DNA of 64,000 nt from assembly GCA_008360955.1 (NCBI GenBank), contig LUCM01006371.1, positions 294,270 through 358,269 on the forward strand. The letters are read 5' to 3'. Below, one piece after another: positions 47,795 through 60,402 of the stretch. This stretch comes from Fasciolopsis buskii. Lineage: Eukaryota; Platyhelminthes; Trematoda; Plagiorchiida; Fasciolidae. Made by a program: the position numbers and the translations under genes. A model generated the notes under the pieces. The model searched no databases. It was not told where the DNA came from and saw nothing but the letters and a program-made list of their open reading frames with translations. The first letter of the stretch is position 1; every line of letters starts with the position of its first letter.

Positions 47795-50556
47795 GTACGT
47801 CGTACTTGTGTCTCCGTGTTTGTGTGTGTATGTTTGTGTGATTTTACGAATAATGCCTTCGTATTCGAACAGATTGTGAAAATGGACACTTGCTTTAAAC
47901 GTATCCGTGCCTCCGTATTCCTACTGTTCATATGGATGAATTTGATCGTTGAATTTACTGACCAATGGTCGGTCTCAAAAAATGATCTGTCTAATGATTC
48001 CATCTGTTATATCCTCCCCAGTGACCTGTAACGGCATACACTGGATTCTTCAAAAGCATGCTTTGTTTTGGGCGTGTCAGTTGCTGTGCAACCCCGGAGT
48101 ATTCGGGAAATTCGAATATCACATCTAACTCTTCCTAATTGACATCATCATGACGATTCATTTTGCGCAGTTTCTTTTGTAAGACACTAGATGTGGCGGA
48201 AGAATGAAGGAATTTACAAGCAACGTGCAGACCTTGCATTCGGGTAACACCGCACTCGAGGGATTCAAATTATTACTTGAAATTTGTTTAAATGTTGACC
48301 TCAATAGTGCCCGGAAGCCTCAAAAAAGGACACGGTATTTGTCTGGTTAATTTTAGTCGATTTTCTCTCACCAGGTTAGGTCTTCTTAGCGGGATTGGGT
48401 TACTGTCCCGTTTCATCTGCCTCAAGTCGGGTTATCCAAACAAATACTTATCTCAGTTATTTGTTAGCAATATGCCAGACCGATGATGGATGTAGACCAC
48501 TGGTGAACTCTAGTGAGAACGAAACTTCAGTCTGGTATTTCCCGAGTGTGCAAGGTTGATCGGATAACCTGAGACTTGTACACCGAGACTAAAATCCGAT
48601 ATCACCTCGATGGTTATTGTCTTGTCTTGTTCACATCCGTAAACATTCAGTGATGAGGTCGACAAATATATTTTATTCCACACAGATCAATCTAGTGATG
48701 ATCAGAAAATTCTAACGAACTGAATTCCAAATAATTATTTAGAGAAATGCAAGATATTTAGTCGCACGTACTCCGATTCCAGCTGGACAGTGGTAGATCA
48801 TATAAGTGAACAATTTAGCTGACAGAATGCGAAAGACACGGGAGTAGGATAAACCTGGAAAACAAACATATGTGTTAATGTTGAGGTCCACGAAACAAAT
48901 AATGCAATATGAGTGAATCGGACAGATGAGACGTAACAAAGAGACTTATAAACATGGTGAAATCAGCTTGGATTCAATTGCTGATGTCATTAGACCAAAA
49001 GAATGAAGACTGGGCAGTGACTATTACCATGGCTATTCGAGGAGCTGAAGCGGTAGTTTCATATCTAGTTTCGTCAAAATTTAAGCTCGTATTAGTGGAG
49101 AGAAGCACAAATTTGGTGTCCTCGGATTTTCTTTTCCTTGCTTAAAAACAGAAGACCAATCTGAGTTTTGAATTTTTCCAACTTTTAAACACGTCGGCAC
49201 CAAGCAAGAACTAGCATTTTAGTCGTGGACTATGGAATCGACCATTCATTTTGACAAAAAACGGAAATGACTGTGTAAAGCGCGAACGTGTAGTCCTCAA
49301 ATGGTTGTCACCGTTGGTGTTCTTAGGTTTTGAACCTCACACAGTCTGTTGGTTTCTCATTCCACCAGTGACTCCAGTTCTTTTACAGATTACTGCCACA
49401 ATTATTGACCAATATATAGACATATATATCTATGGTTGAAGTCAAGAACTGTCGGTATTGCTGTCGAACCAAAAATTTACAAACCTTGCAAATTGGTCTG
49501 ATGCTCAAAGTTCAAATCCATAAGACTTATTACCGCGGAAGTGAGATGCATAAGTGGACAATGGTCATTTTATTATCATACTAATTCTGACAGGAGAAAT
49601 TCATCTTAGTTAATTTGTTTTTGTCCATCATTTCTGTGTAGATTAGACAATTGCAAAGTATTATCACACCTATATATCCATTTCCATCTTACCTGATTAA
49701 CGACGAGAAATTTCCAAGTCTTTCAGCTTCCTAGCAGTTGTTGTCTATCCTTTTATAAACTGCCGAGTTCGAAGGGAATGAACGCAGATCTCTGGGCCAT
49801 GGTGATCTTAAATTGGCTCATTACGGTTTAACCGTCGAGTCTAATCACGTGACTTGGTGGCCTAATCTGAAATTCGTCACACTTGCTCAACCAAAGTGAC
49901 TTATGTATCACCAAACTTGCCGTTTGAGTAGTGTCTAAGTAGATCAGAAGAAAAGATACTTATCCTATGTGATCTCATTAATTTCGCTTCCTCATTCTGT
50001 TTACGGTGTTGAAGCCACGGATTTCAGCCACCAAAAATATAAACATTTCCCACTGATCTGTTTTGACTAGAAGCGTTAAATCTTTACAACTAATTGCTTG
50101 AACATCTCAGGATGTTAGAAAAAACCACCCATTTGGTCGGAAAAACCTAGCGTTCTGACGGTTACCGTCAGTCACATGCACCGCTCAAGCCCGCTAGATG
50201 TATTCGACGAACTCCGGTGCATATTGACCAGCAATCGGAGTTACATAGGTCCTTCCAGAAGGCTGATAGGGCAATCGACTATCTGAAGAAGTACAGTTGT
50301 CCAGATTCTAGTCTAGTAGCAAAGTTACCTTCTTCGATCCAGAAAGATTGTACTTATCATTTCACAGGTTTGTTGATCTTCATTACATGTTCGCTGACGG
50401 TAAATATCAATTCTTAATTGAAAAGTAAACATCTATCCATGCCAAAATGTCCATCCAAGTAGGTGCAAAGAACAAATGTTTATTTTCTAATCTAAATAGA
50501 ATTGTTTTCACCAACAGTTACGCAAATTCTATTTCGTCTTTCTTATCGAAATACAG
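47795..50556 (+). other. Intron 10
   Basis: No mobile element was recognised here. A few open frames (48292-48486, 48954-49145) lack any motif. Confidence 0.65.
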
Positions 50557-50586
50557 GACGATATCGAAGAGTATGTGATCACCGAA
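50557..50586 (+). CDS. MCTP exon 11: 30-base microexon, acidic linker
   Basis: The acceptor is 'tcgaaatacag' and the donor is 'gaa|gtaagt'. It has exactly 10 codons, D-D-I-E-E-Y-V-I-T-E, in phase 0/0. It extends the acidic linker between the two membrane regions. It can be skipped without changing frame, so it may be alternatively spliced. Confidence 0.8.
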
Positions 50587-50719
50587 GTAAGTTGAACAGT
50601 ACCAACATAGACTAGTGGACTTGCGAATATTTATCACTCATCAATTGTTACCGTGAGCTTCTTTTCCATTCTGACCTCTTGGTCAAATGTGTTTCCATTC
50701 CTTGTCCAATCACAAACAG
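50587..50719 (+). other. Intron 11 (133 bases)
   Basis: This is the shortest intron of the gene. Nothing else is seen in it. Confidence 0.8.
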
Positions 50720-50791
50720 GATCTTTTGGAAGAAGATGACGATTCCGAAGATTCGGACTTGGTATCCGATCAGTTGGTACCCAAACATAAG
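50720..50791 (+). CDS. MCTP exon 12 (72 bases): acidic linker
   Basis: The acceptor is 'ccaatcacaaacag' and the donor is 'aag|gtaatt'. There are 24 codons in phase 0/0. D-L-L-E-E-D-D-D-S-E-D-S-D matches the acidic 'EDMLEDEEEEDDkdd' segment that MCTP proteins have between their membrane regions. Confidence 0.88.
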
Positions 50792-50869
50792 GTAATTTCA
50801 TCATTCATTTTTGTTATACATTTACCCGCCTAAATGTGTGAGTCCAGATTATTCTATTGGTAGATATAA

Positions 50870-51125
50870 TGGAAGCAAATTCAGCCCACAACATGTCAAC
50901 AATACACAAAGATGAACAAAGCAACGGGGCAACATCTCTACCCTACCATCTCACCAAGAGCAACCAATCAACAACGACTAAAAGACTAGGTGATCCATTT
51001 AGGCGGACGACGACAACCAGACGCTTGTCACAACATCAAAGCACTGACGAAGTCACCTCGATTGGTGATGAAACGTTTGCAATCGAATTGCCCAGCTCAG
51101 CAAACAAACCAATGCCATACGTATA
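50870..51125 (+). mobile_element. Penelope-like element 3' tail, copy 2
   Basis: This copy is colinear with 33370-33620. The 89-codon frame over it is a by-product of the repeat and not a gene. No coding part of the element is attached, so it is a 5'-truncated copy. Confidence 0.75.
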
Positions 51126-53999
51126 AGCATACATTTTTATATTGTAGACCCGCTTGAAAACAAGTTTGGTGCCAACGTAGGAACAAATAAATGGAATTTC
51201 ACAGAAAGAGAGCAAATCAGGAAAAAAAATCCAGTCCAAGTGTCTTTTTTGCGTTTTCACTTTTATATATGTTGTGATATTTTGGTTGTTTTCGGATTGC
51301 TATTAAAAGGGAACGAGTTCTACAGACAGCCGGCACAGGATTGGAGACACTGATTTCGATTCTGAGCCATATCTCTCGGCATCTCCAATCAACAGCAATT
51401 CTCAACTTTTTGGGCCCGAACCATGGATGCGGGAAACACTAGCCAAGGCCAAAGTCAAAATTAGTTTTGTCATATCTTTAGGCCAAGTGATAGCTCGACC
51501 TGTCCCCCACACGTCGCTTAATCCAGCACGTACAAAAGAATCACGAAAAGGAAGACGATGCGTAGGCATACGTAACACGTGTCCAAACCACCACTTTTCT
51601 AATCGGCTAGCATTTGGCCTAGGACATTTTAGTTATGACAATTTGACTTTTGTGAACCACGTTATTTTCGATCGGATTCCAAAACCCTGTGAAAATGAGT
51701 AGGAATCACGTGAAAACACTTCTTTTTGTGGTAGTAATTTGGTCGTTGCATGTCTACTTGGAAAGGTTTAGATAAAACAATTTGTGTACCTGTCTGTGCG
51801 GAAGCTTATATGTGCCTTCGTAAGAAATGGACAAGGATAAGCCCCACGAGCAAAACTGATTGGTAAAAATATTAAGTCCGAACAAAAAAAAACAAACTTT
51901 CCGCTTTAAAATTAAATCTTTATCATTTGAACATCCATTTCAGGGGCTATCATAGTGAAATTAAAAGCAAATAGGTGAAGCGGGGATATTGTCAGTTTAT
52001 TGAGAAACTTGAACAGTACATTCTGTTTGGCTTGCTTATATGTGGTACACCTTGTCTGGTTACCATGCAAGTCATATGATTAGCTTGTACCTAGGAATTA
52101 ACATCATTCGTTAATCGATTTAAGAACAAGAAAATTGAAGGATTTGTCAGTTAGTTTTTGTGTTGATTCTCGGATAAAACGTGTGATAGTTGCGCGTTGA
52201 AACATTTTTAGTGTTTCTTCCGATAAGTAGATACGAAGACTTACTAACGTGTATGTAGTCTACCCTGAAACCAGCACTCGTTTGGTTGCCCGACAATTGT
52301 AATATGTGTGTGTCCGAATAGGCTAGGAAGTAAAAGACTCAACTTATCCCACGAACGATCTTCGAGTTGGTTGCTTGTCAAGACCTCGTCTCAAAATGTT
52401 CCCACGTGATCATGTTTCTTCACTAGACTCTGACAGGGAAGTCTTATTCATAATTTTCTCATGGCTTAAAAGTTCTTATCGAAGTTCGAGAATAAAAACA
52501 AATACCCGGTAATTTTCAATCGGATTAGTTGATATTGCTTTTTGGGCGAGATGATTAAGCACGGAATCTAAACCAATCAGAATCGGCATGCAAAACGTAC
52601 AGTACTATTGTGCCGGTGTTATAGAACCGAGTCTTGGAGACTCGGGGTGTCTAGTCTCGTTCGAAGAATAAATAAACTGTGCAATCAGTCTCAGATTTAA
52701 GATGAGCCACCAGACACTCAGATTGTCTTACTATTTTATGAATTGGATACTCCGATCGAAGGCTGGGGACAGAACCTTTTAAACGGATCTTGTACTTTGA
52801 TTTAGGTAAATAGATAGTACAACCTTCATTGCTGAACCAGTTCAATGGAAAAATGTATGATGCGGAAGCGGAGAATAGAAAAGTTGGCACGCTAGGGTTT
52901 ATCTCGTTTCCCCTTCGTTTCTTATTGTCTCTCCCTTGATCTGTTTTATCGAAACCCATGCATCGAGCATCTCGGGAACATTTTCCGCTCCATTGTATAA
53001 CCCCATAAGGAATAGAATATTTCAGTTCGTATTCCTATTATTCATCGAGAATTAACAAAACCTTTCGATGATAAGTCGTAGGATTTTGTGTTACCTAGCA
53101 AGTAGCTGAATTAGAAACTCCGTTGAGATTTCATTCTCATGTGTGTATATCTCAACCATGACACACTAAGAGCCGAATAAGGGAGAATGAGGTGGAGTTT
53201 ATTCACTGCAATGTAACGGACTCATTGTTATAAATCCGGCATAAACAAGCAATGACAATCCAAGGGGGCAGAAACTGTCTTCGAGTTAATTTTTGGTCCT
53301 ATTTACGTGGCTTTCACCTGCTCCATTGAGAAGTTATTTTTTATCTCGTTCAACCAAAAGTTTTAGAATTTCGATGTCAATATCCATCTATTAAGTAGCT
53401 TGTTGAATTATCACGTCTGGGCGTGAAACATATTTCGGATAGGATCAAGATTCAGACCTTGGTTTGTTTTGTATGAATAACAATCTGGATCCAAGAGTTG
53501 AATCATTTGACTCATGTCATACTGAAAGTAAGCCACTCTACTCAAGATAGTATGTTCACTAAATTTCGCTAGAGTGGAAAATGAAGCTTCTTTTGGAGAA
53601 ATTGTCCGAGTTACCAGTGCCTTCTCTTATAATCTTATTCTATGTTTCCTTTCATTTTATTTGTTTAACATTAAACAACTTCTTACGCAATTAGATAGTG
53701 AGATAACATTTTGAAGTTTTTTTTACATGCCATGCATCTATCTGCAAAATTAAAAGGTTGCCAGATTAGAGCTTTCAACATTCTCGACTATTGTATGAAA
53801 TAATTATGTTCCCTGATACTTACTAGACATTCACTGACGTTGGGAGCGTTTAACCATTTTCCGTCCCGTTTGAACAAGATTGTATGAAATGTCTACCTTT
53901 GATTTAGAGGAAAACGACTTTGTAGTCTTTTTCGGACGTGACTGACTTGACGCATAACTGACACGAGCTTGGCATAGTTCATTTGTCCAGTACTATTTC

Positions 54000-54172
54000 A
54001 TCTTTTGTCTTTTAATTCCTTTACTGATGAAACAATGTACCTCAATTTCCAGGAAGGGGGCCGAGACCAACAGAGGGCCACCAAGTGGGGAAGTTGACCG
54101 GTGGTGGGAGGATTCGAACCCGCAACCTTCGTGTCCAAACGCCACGACCTTACCCGTTTGGCCACCGCCAAC
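54000..54172 (-). repeat. SINE family A, inverted, full-length
   Basis: The reverse complement shows 'ggcggtggccaaacgggtaa', 'gtgtccaaacg', 'gcgggttcgaatcctcccac', 'ggtcaacttcccc', 'ggaaattgagg' and the AT-rich tail. It is close to the copy at 45831. Confidence 0.87.
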
Positions 54173-54319
54173 TAGTGTCCTGGTTTGATTGAAAACAGGG
54201 AATAAGTTAAAGCATAAAATTTAACTTTAGCAAAGCCATTTAGTCAGGTCTTAATCCCCTCCCTACCTTGTGGTACTGAAAGATTGGTACTATTTCTGGC
54301 CTAGTTGTTTTATACTTAC

Positions 54320-54620
54320 GAAAATGACGCAGGCGATTGACGCAGCGCACTTGAATGACCTTGGCGCAAGTTTAGCTTGAATGCAAATCAGGACCTGAAC
54401 CTTTCCATTTGTCAATGGACAGTGATGATCTTACCCCGGCTAGCCTAAATTGTTCTAGTTACTAAAGCAATTACATCCAGTCGGTAGCATATTCGATGCA
54501 ATCAGTGTTTTTGTCATATAAGCAAGCTTGACAATGTTTACCAATATAAATTAGTACAAATTCTTGAACCTTCGCAAACGAGTTTATGAAATTGCCGTAC
54601 TCCATTTTGGGTTACGGTGA
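54320..54620 (+). repeat. Diverged repeat shared with 34990-35290
   Basis: Both places carry 'tgaatgaccttggcgcaag'-like and 'tttatgaaattgccgtactc'-like blocks in the same order and at roughly the same spacing. The family is not recognised. Confidence 0.4.
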
Positions 54621-56699
54621 GCTTACTTTGGGAATAAAACCACTCATTTTTGGGTAATTTTAGTGCACGTGACAAACGGATATGATAAGAGAGACATGCG
54701 AACAATTTCCTGATATTACCCCATACTACTTTATACCTCGAAAGTGCAAAAACCGTCGGAAAGACTTTTACTCCATCACAATCACAGATATCTGTAGATT
54801 CTGGGTGACACGAATCAAATTGGGATTATACAAATAAAAGGATTTTAAACACGAAAGTACCGGTTAGACATTCCACGAAAACGATGGTGTACTTCTAGGG
54901 GAATTTTGTTCATTCGTTCTGATACTACTTACATAGCTCTAAATTTCTGAGGAGTTCAGACTTAACCATACTAGATTCTGTTTAACACCCTGTGAATCGT
55001 ATAGCATCTATTTAAAAACATTGTCTCTCCTTCCTCTCTGGAATCTCGTTAGTCGGTCTCTCCTTCACTGCGAATCAACAGTCTGCCATCTTGACTTGCT
55101 CTAACCGGAAAACTAAGTCAAACTGCAACAAGAACTCATTTTGTTAGAAAAACCCAATCAAGTTCGTGTAATAAAATAACACGTATCCGTGTTTGTATGG
55201 TTCCCCTTAATTTTATTGATTCTTCCGACCATCTTATGATTAGACCTTTTCATTTGTTGATTTTCAACTCGACGTGTTTAGAGTCACTTTGTTTAGACTC
55301 GGGGACTAGTCAAATGTTCCCATTTCACCGAAATTCATCAGAATAGATGACATTCTTTTGCACTGTCCTTTTTCAACATTTTAACTGATCTCTTCGTAAG
55401 AAACGTCCAATTATCATGTGATTGATATTTTCTCGGACAGTAAATTTTTCAAGTTGAGTACACATGTGGACGATGTTGTGTTTCGGAATGAAGATCCAAG
55501 GTGGCATACGTGTACTTTTCATTCTCGTGAATGACGTTATAACCAGGCTTGAGATACATTTTCGAAATTTCATAGTATAAAATTACATCTCCCTACTTGA
55601 TTGTTTTCAAATTTGATCATTGTTCTCCGAATGAAGAAATTATTTAGAGTAGATAAGTTTTTTTCTCGCATTTGAGCAATCACATCTTACCAAGTGTTTG
55701 TATGTCAAATGAAACGTGTTCATCTACAGAGATGGCCAGACTGACATTTGCCAATTTGAGATATCCGTCCGACATCCGATTATCGATCACAGGGTTCAGT
55801 CTGCACTACAGTAAGACTGGTTTCGGTTTTGGTACACAACTCAAATAACTGAATGTTGAGAACAGAAGATGAGCGACAATTATCGGTGTTTGAACACTAA
55901 GATCTTTGTGGTACTTTGGCTAGAGTGTGGTTCGATAAATCCATTTGCAACTCTAAATTGAGACGTGAGATACTGGGTTAGAGACTTCAAAAGTGTAGAA
56001 CAGGTTCGAATAGGTTGTGGTGGTTGGGACATTTGTCACAAGTGACGACAAATCGACTCTTTTGATACACACACTACTCCGAGGCAAGTAATGATTGGAA
56101 GATGACCAGACCATGAAGTGCAAAAAGAGGGGTATGAAAATCATGACTAAATTATTTTCTCCAAAGAGTCAATTTTGAGTATCAGATTGGAGTCATTTGG
56201 ATCACTCAACCCAATGGTCGAAGGCGTTAGGCAACCGAGTTTAATGCCGCAATCGACTGCACTTCTGTGTCCAAAAACTGCTTCCCAGTTATCCTTCAGT
56301 CATAGGATCAATTAGTTTTTCTTTCACCAGCAATCTTTGCTGCGGGGCAGCAATCAAAAGCCAAATTACGTCCGTCAAATGGTAGTGATTATACAAACTA
56401 AACTGAACCACATTGGAACGAATTGCACACAGCAACCGAATACTCCAAGTTCCTATTCGCATATAATTTTCGACAAACGGCAAAACGGTGTGCCATTTAG
56501 GACCAAGTTTAGTCGACCAATAAGAACAAACTCAACTACCGTTTTCGAATACGCTTTACTAGATTTTCAAACAATCTGAAATACACTGGGAAATAATCGA
56601 TCGAAGAAAGGGCTGTGAGAAAGATTTATTTATTGAATACATGAATCTGATAAGTTGAGTCAGCATTGATTGTTCACTTTTAAACTTTCTCTCTTTCAG

Positions 56700-56809
56700 C
56701 ATAGCCACAAGAAGCCGCTCAAAGTGAAATTGGCCAAAGCACGTGAAGTGTTGGGGACTTTACAAACAGCCATGGAGTCTGTGGCCTCAACCATTGAACG
56801 CATTGACTG
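56700..56809 (+). CDS. MCTP exon 13: helix before second membrane region
   Basis: The acceptor is 'ttctctctttcag' and the donor is 'gactg|gtgagt'. There are 36 codons plus two bases. A basic start (H-S-H-K-K-P-L-K-V-K-L) is followed by an amphipathic helix with L-G-T-L-Q-T-A-M-E-S-V-A-S-T-I-E-R-I, matching the family 'iqevcvsvQniLdevASfgERIkN' segment. Confidence 0.92.
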
Positions 56810-57154
56810 GTGAGTTAGACACACACACACACACGCTGACATATACATGGAAAAACACGCACACTTGAGCAAAAGCATTATCCCAAGCATATATGCATGC
56901 ATACGTATATACAGACACACATACGTGCATACACGCATACATACGTACATGCATGCATACATATATACATACACACATAAGTACATGCATAAATACATAC
57001 ATACATGCATACGCACATACATACATACCTACACGCATACATACATATATACATAAGAGCGCACATACATGAATGTATACATACATACATACTGAATATA
57101 CTATTTTGAGCCTTTATATTCTCACCTTTTTCGTTTGCATTGCGTACATTTCAG
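56810..57154 (+). repeat. Intron 13, mostly simple repeat
   Basis: This is a 345-base intron. An (AC)n run at 56819-56834 and a long degenerate CATA/TACA tetranucleotide array (about 56880-57095) fill most of it. Open frames rich in Tyr, Val, Cys and Met on the minus strand are translations of this array. Confidence 0.92.
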
Positions 57155-57264
57155 TCTCCTCAAATGGCAAGTTCCGTGGCTCAGTTTGCTATTCTTCATT
57201 TATCTCATTTTCAACGCTTTGATGGCCTATTTTGTGCCAATGCGCTGCATTCTAGCACTCTACG
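57155..57264 (+). CDS. MCTP exon 14: second membrane region
   Basis: The acceptor is 'gcgtacatttcag' and the donor is 'tacg|gtaagt'. One base, 36 codons and one base are present. The first base makes a Cys codon with exon 13. W-Q-V-P-W-L-S-L-L matches 'nWtVPfLSwL', and the hydrophobic stretch continues to F-V-P-M-R-C-I-L-A-L, matching 'ciPLRyivLv'. Topology inferred from the family is a hairpin with both ends in the cytosol. Confidence 0.94.
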
Positions 57265-58947
57265 GTAAGTATAGATCTAAACAGTCACATGACTATGTCA
57301 ACTAGATTGTTTATTATTGTTCTCGTACTGGAATATGATTACCGAGGGTCTATTCAAAAGTTTCGCAGCCATTCAATTTCGCCTAAACATCACCTGGCTG
57401 ATCAATTTGCAATCTGTTTTGCTAGTTATAATGCCAAACACAAACTGTCCTGGTTCTATTTGTCGATCGAGGCCGATCAAACAGAATAACCCAGCTCCGA
57501 TCCGAAATGCCTTACTGGTAAACCGGTCAGCTGCACCTGTACTAAACCCGTGCACGTCAGCTGACGTGGCATCAGTTGGTTAAAGTGATAGGTCTGAATC
57601 AATCACGCTTATAAGGATTCAATAAAAAATTAGTTCTTTGTTTAATAATACTTTTATGCTAAAAAATTAACAGAAAAAACTGGTTTAAAAATTGGGGATT
57701 TACCGAACCATTGTTTGATTCGGTTCACATCAGATTTGTTGCCAATAGTTAACTAATAGTGGAGGCGAGCACGTGATTATCCCCAAAACGTCAAGAGTTG
57801 AACCATGTGAGAGTGCAGTTCATTTTCGATCAATTATAAACATTACATGAACTTAGGACAATCCTAGGCGTTAGCCATGGATTGAAATGAATAATTTCCC
57901 AAATGACTAAATGCCCGAATTAACGTCTGAACAGAACGAAAAATTGACATGGAATGGAAACAAACTCCAGTATCAGTTGAAACAACACGAAGAAGTCAAA
58001 GTAGGGGTATCCGAGAAATCCAACACAAATCAATTAAATTGTTCAATGCGATTAGAAAGTGAGCCATATCAGAGATCGAAAGAACGCAAATTATTTATGG
58101 CACAATTGTGAAACAGTTAATTGTAGACCAGACGGAGAGAAAGACTCGTCGCGGGTTGTCATCTCTGGCGAGTGTTTCCTTCCAGCCGTTTTTGGCCGAT
58201 TGATTGACGAAAGTTGATCGAGCAACAACAACACAATAAACAGCTACATGAATGAGTTCACTGGTGATGATTAGTACACAGCCAGACCGAATCGCTCGAG
58301 TAATGCCATATGAGTGAGAACAGAAAAAGTAATTGGCGATTCATAATCTCAAACATGTCCGTTTTGTAAGTATCTAAGGGCTTTTTATGAGCGCAACATT
58401 GTATTCCTGTGACAACCATCTATGGATCAACCAGTTTATGATTTAGGTCCAACCAAGTGGTCTCCAAGGGTTCGTGTCCTGTCTGGTCTGTCTGATACTG
58501 ATTTCTTCGCTCTCTCCCTCTCTGTTATGGATAGTCACAAGCATGCGAAATAAATCATTTTTTCGTCGCATATACAGCACGGGTACCGGTGTTTACATTC
58601 GCTTTGCAGACATTTAGTACACTGCAATGTAGTTTGGTGGAGCATAGCACCAAATGAGTAAACATAACAGAGAGTAGCAACCCTGCTATCGTTTACCGGC
58701 TCGTAAGATCAATATCCTTAGAGAAATTCAGACTGAATCGAATCATCGAGTCAAGTGCGTGCTTGTGCATTGGTCACGATGACAAAGCTCTGACCTAAGG
58801 ATCGATCGTCGACCAAAAATGTAAGCGGAAACTTTTTTTAGACGGTCTATTCTTCGATTTTTCCAAATGATTCATCAAACGGTGCCAACATCCAACTGGC
58901 CGCTAAAATTCATGTACAGCTGAAAATCAACAATGCATGTGCACCGC

Positions 58948-59723
58948 AGTGGTTGATTTTTTTTATTATTATCTTATTAAGCATGAGTGGAGTCGAGAAG
59001 ACGTTGGTCTTCATAATCGGTGGTAGCCCCACACACGAGGCTGAGGGACGCGGTAACGCTGACCCACATGCTTCCGAGTGACACACAACGTCCTCATTAG
59101 CATCAGACGTGGTAAAGAGCCGGGTGACAGCGTGTTGTTATTCCGACTCACTGCTTTTTTCCAGGTGAACTTTTCAAAAACATAGACCACTAAGAAATCA
59201 GAGGTTTATCGAATAAGCTCACCGGTTGGAGTTTGTTGAGCACTTCGGGAGATGATGATAGCCATAGGCGAAAAGTTGTAATATTTTGGAATATGGAAGC
59301 CGATTCGTAAAATATTTTGTCACTGTTAATCCACAGGGAGGCAGTTTTTGTGAAAATGTATAGGTGAAAATTAGACTGCAATAGACAATAATTATATCGG
59401 GCACTAACCTATCCCTATCGCGAAAAAAAATACTAGATATCTTGATGCAGATTGACATAACATTTCTCTGAGGAAATTTTGATGAGTAGGCCGGAAAGTT
59501 GCCAACAACACGAGTTCGATGGCTTTCTTTTGATGTTGCCACGTTTTAGATAGTGATCGTCGGAAGAGTTTAAACCGGGTCCAGCGTGCATATTTATCAA
59601 CGAATCACTACGATCGAGCAAGCCGTCATTCGGCATTGTACTACCCCAAAAAGCTGGTAGACTAAAACGCTAATTTTGCTCATACGCACCAATCAGAATT
59701 AAGTTGATCAAGACGATCGAAAT
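58948..59723 (-). repeat. Long inverted repeat, left arm
   Basis: The reverse complement of this stretch matches 61826-63172 in order over its whole length, with many blocks of 15-40 bases nearly identical, for example 'gatcgtcttgatcaacttaa', 'atatgcacgctgga', 'actgcctccctgtggatta', 'cacccggctctttaccacg' and 'ttcgactccactcatgctt'. It lacks about 650 bases that the right arm has at 61999-62646. Confidence 0.88.
59223..59322 (-). pseudogene. Antisense duplicate of MCTP exon 15, frame-broken
   Basis: On the minus strand this is a near-identical copy of exon 15 with an acceptor 'ggattaacag' and a donor 'ccg|gtgagc'. It is 100 bases long against 95 in the functional exon. It has one extra A in 'ccaaaatatt', an extra CAT, and one extra A in 'cccgaagtgc', which shift the frame away from the S-R-V-P motif. 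It cannot be part of the + strand gene. It is a by-product of the inverted duplication. Confidence 0.85.
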
Positions 59724-60224
59724 TCAGAGTTATTCCATTTCACAAGTCGGTCCTCGAGGTGATGCCATTCTGTTTGCCAATAAGTAACCGCTCATTTGCA
59801 GATGACTATTCATTCATTACCCGGATTCTTTCTTTCTACCCTGGAGTACTTTGAAACGCAAACCCTGTGTCAGCAAGGTCAAGTGTGATATTGTTTGAGT
59901 ATTGCATGAATTTATTTTTTTTCAATGCCAGCCGAGTCACTTTCATTAGAAGCATTCCTTGATTTGCGGGAAAGGCGGCCGATGTCGTGATGTGGACTTG
60001 CATTTAACTCGTAAACCTATTACAATGGATCGCACATGTTACACTTCGTTCTGTCGTATCAGTCTAATTGTCACGACTGCTACTCACTGACGTGCGCCTC
60101 AGGTGCGTTACTGTGTCCTATGAATAATCAAACGCGTCTGTTTTTCCTCACTCCATAGCCTTTTAATGATGATGATCTTCAAAACAACAGACATTGTCCA
60201 TGCGCGCAATAATCACATGTTTAC

Positions 60225-60402
60225 TTTTTTCTTTAATCTTTCGTCTATAGCTTCTTTGTATTACATCGAAGGCTTGCAACATGCCATTCGTTTCCAGGTA
60301 AGGCGCACATAGCACCCAACACCGGGCTGTCAGGCGAGAAATTTGGTCGGCGGTAAGAGGATTTGAACTCGCGACGTTGACCGCTTTATCACTGCCGGCC
60401 TT
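60225..60402 (-). repeat. SINE family A, inverted, diverged
   Basis: The reverse complement shows 'ggccggcagtgataaagcgg', a degraded B box 'gagttcaaatcctctt' and 'ccgccgaccaaat'. The 3' half is weak. Confidence 0.6.

Larger units (their letters stand above)
50792..56699 (+). other. Intron 12
   Basis: This intron contains a copy of the Penelope-like tail (50870-51125), a family A SINE (54000-54172, minus) and a repeat at about 54320-54620. The rest, including 51700-54000 and 54620-56690, shows no recognisable feature. Confidence 0.7.

Noticed and set aside
50857..51126. 89-codon frame considered as a separate gene or MCTP exon
   Set aside because: It is colinear with the Penelope-like tail at 33370-33620 and is therefore repeat-derived.
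56696..57090. Open frames of 70-108 codons rich in Tyr, Cys, Val and Met
   Set aside because: They are translations of the AC and CATA tandem repeats in intron 13.
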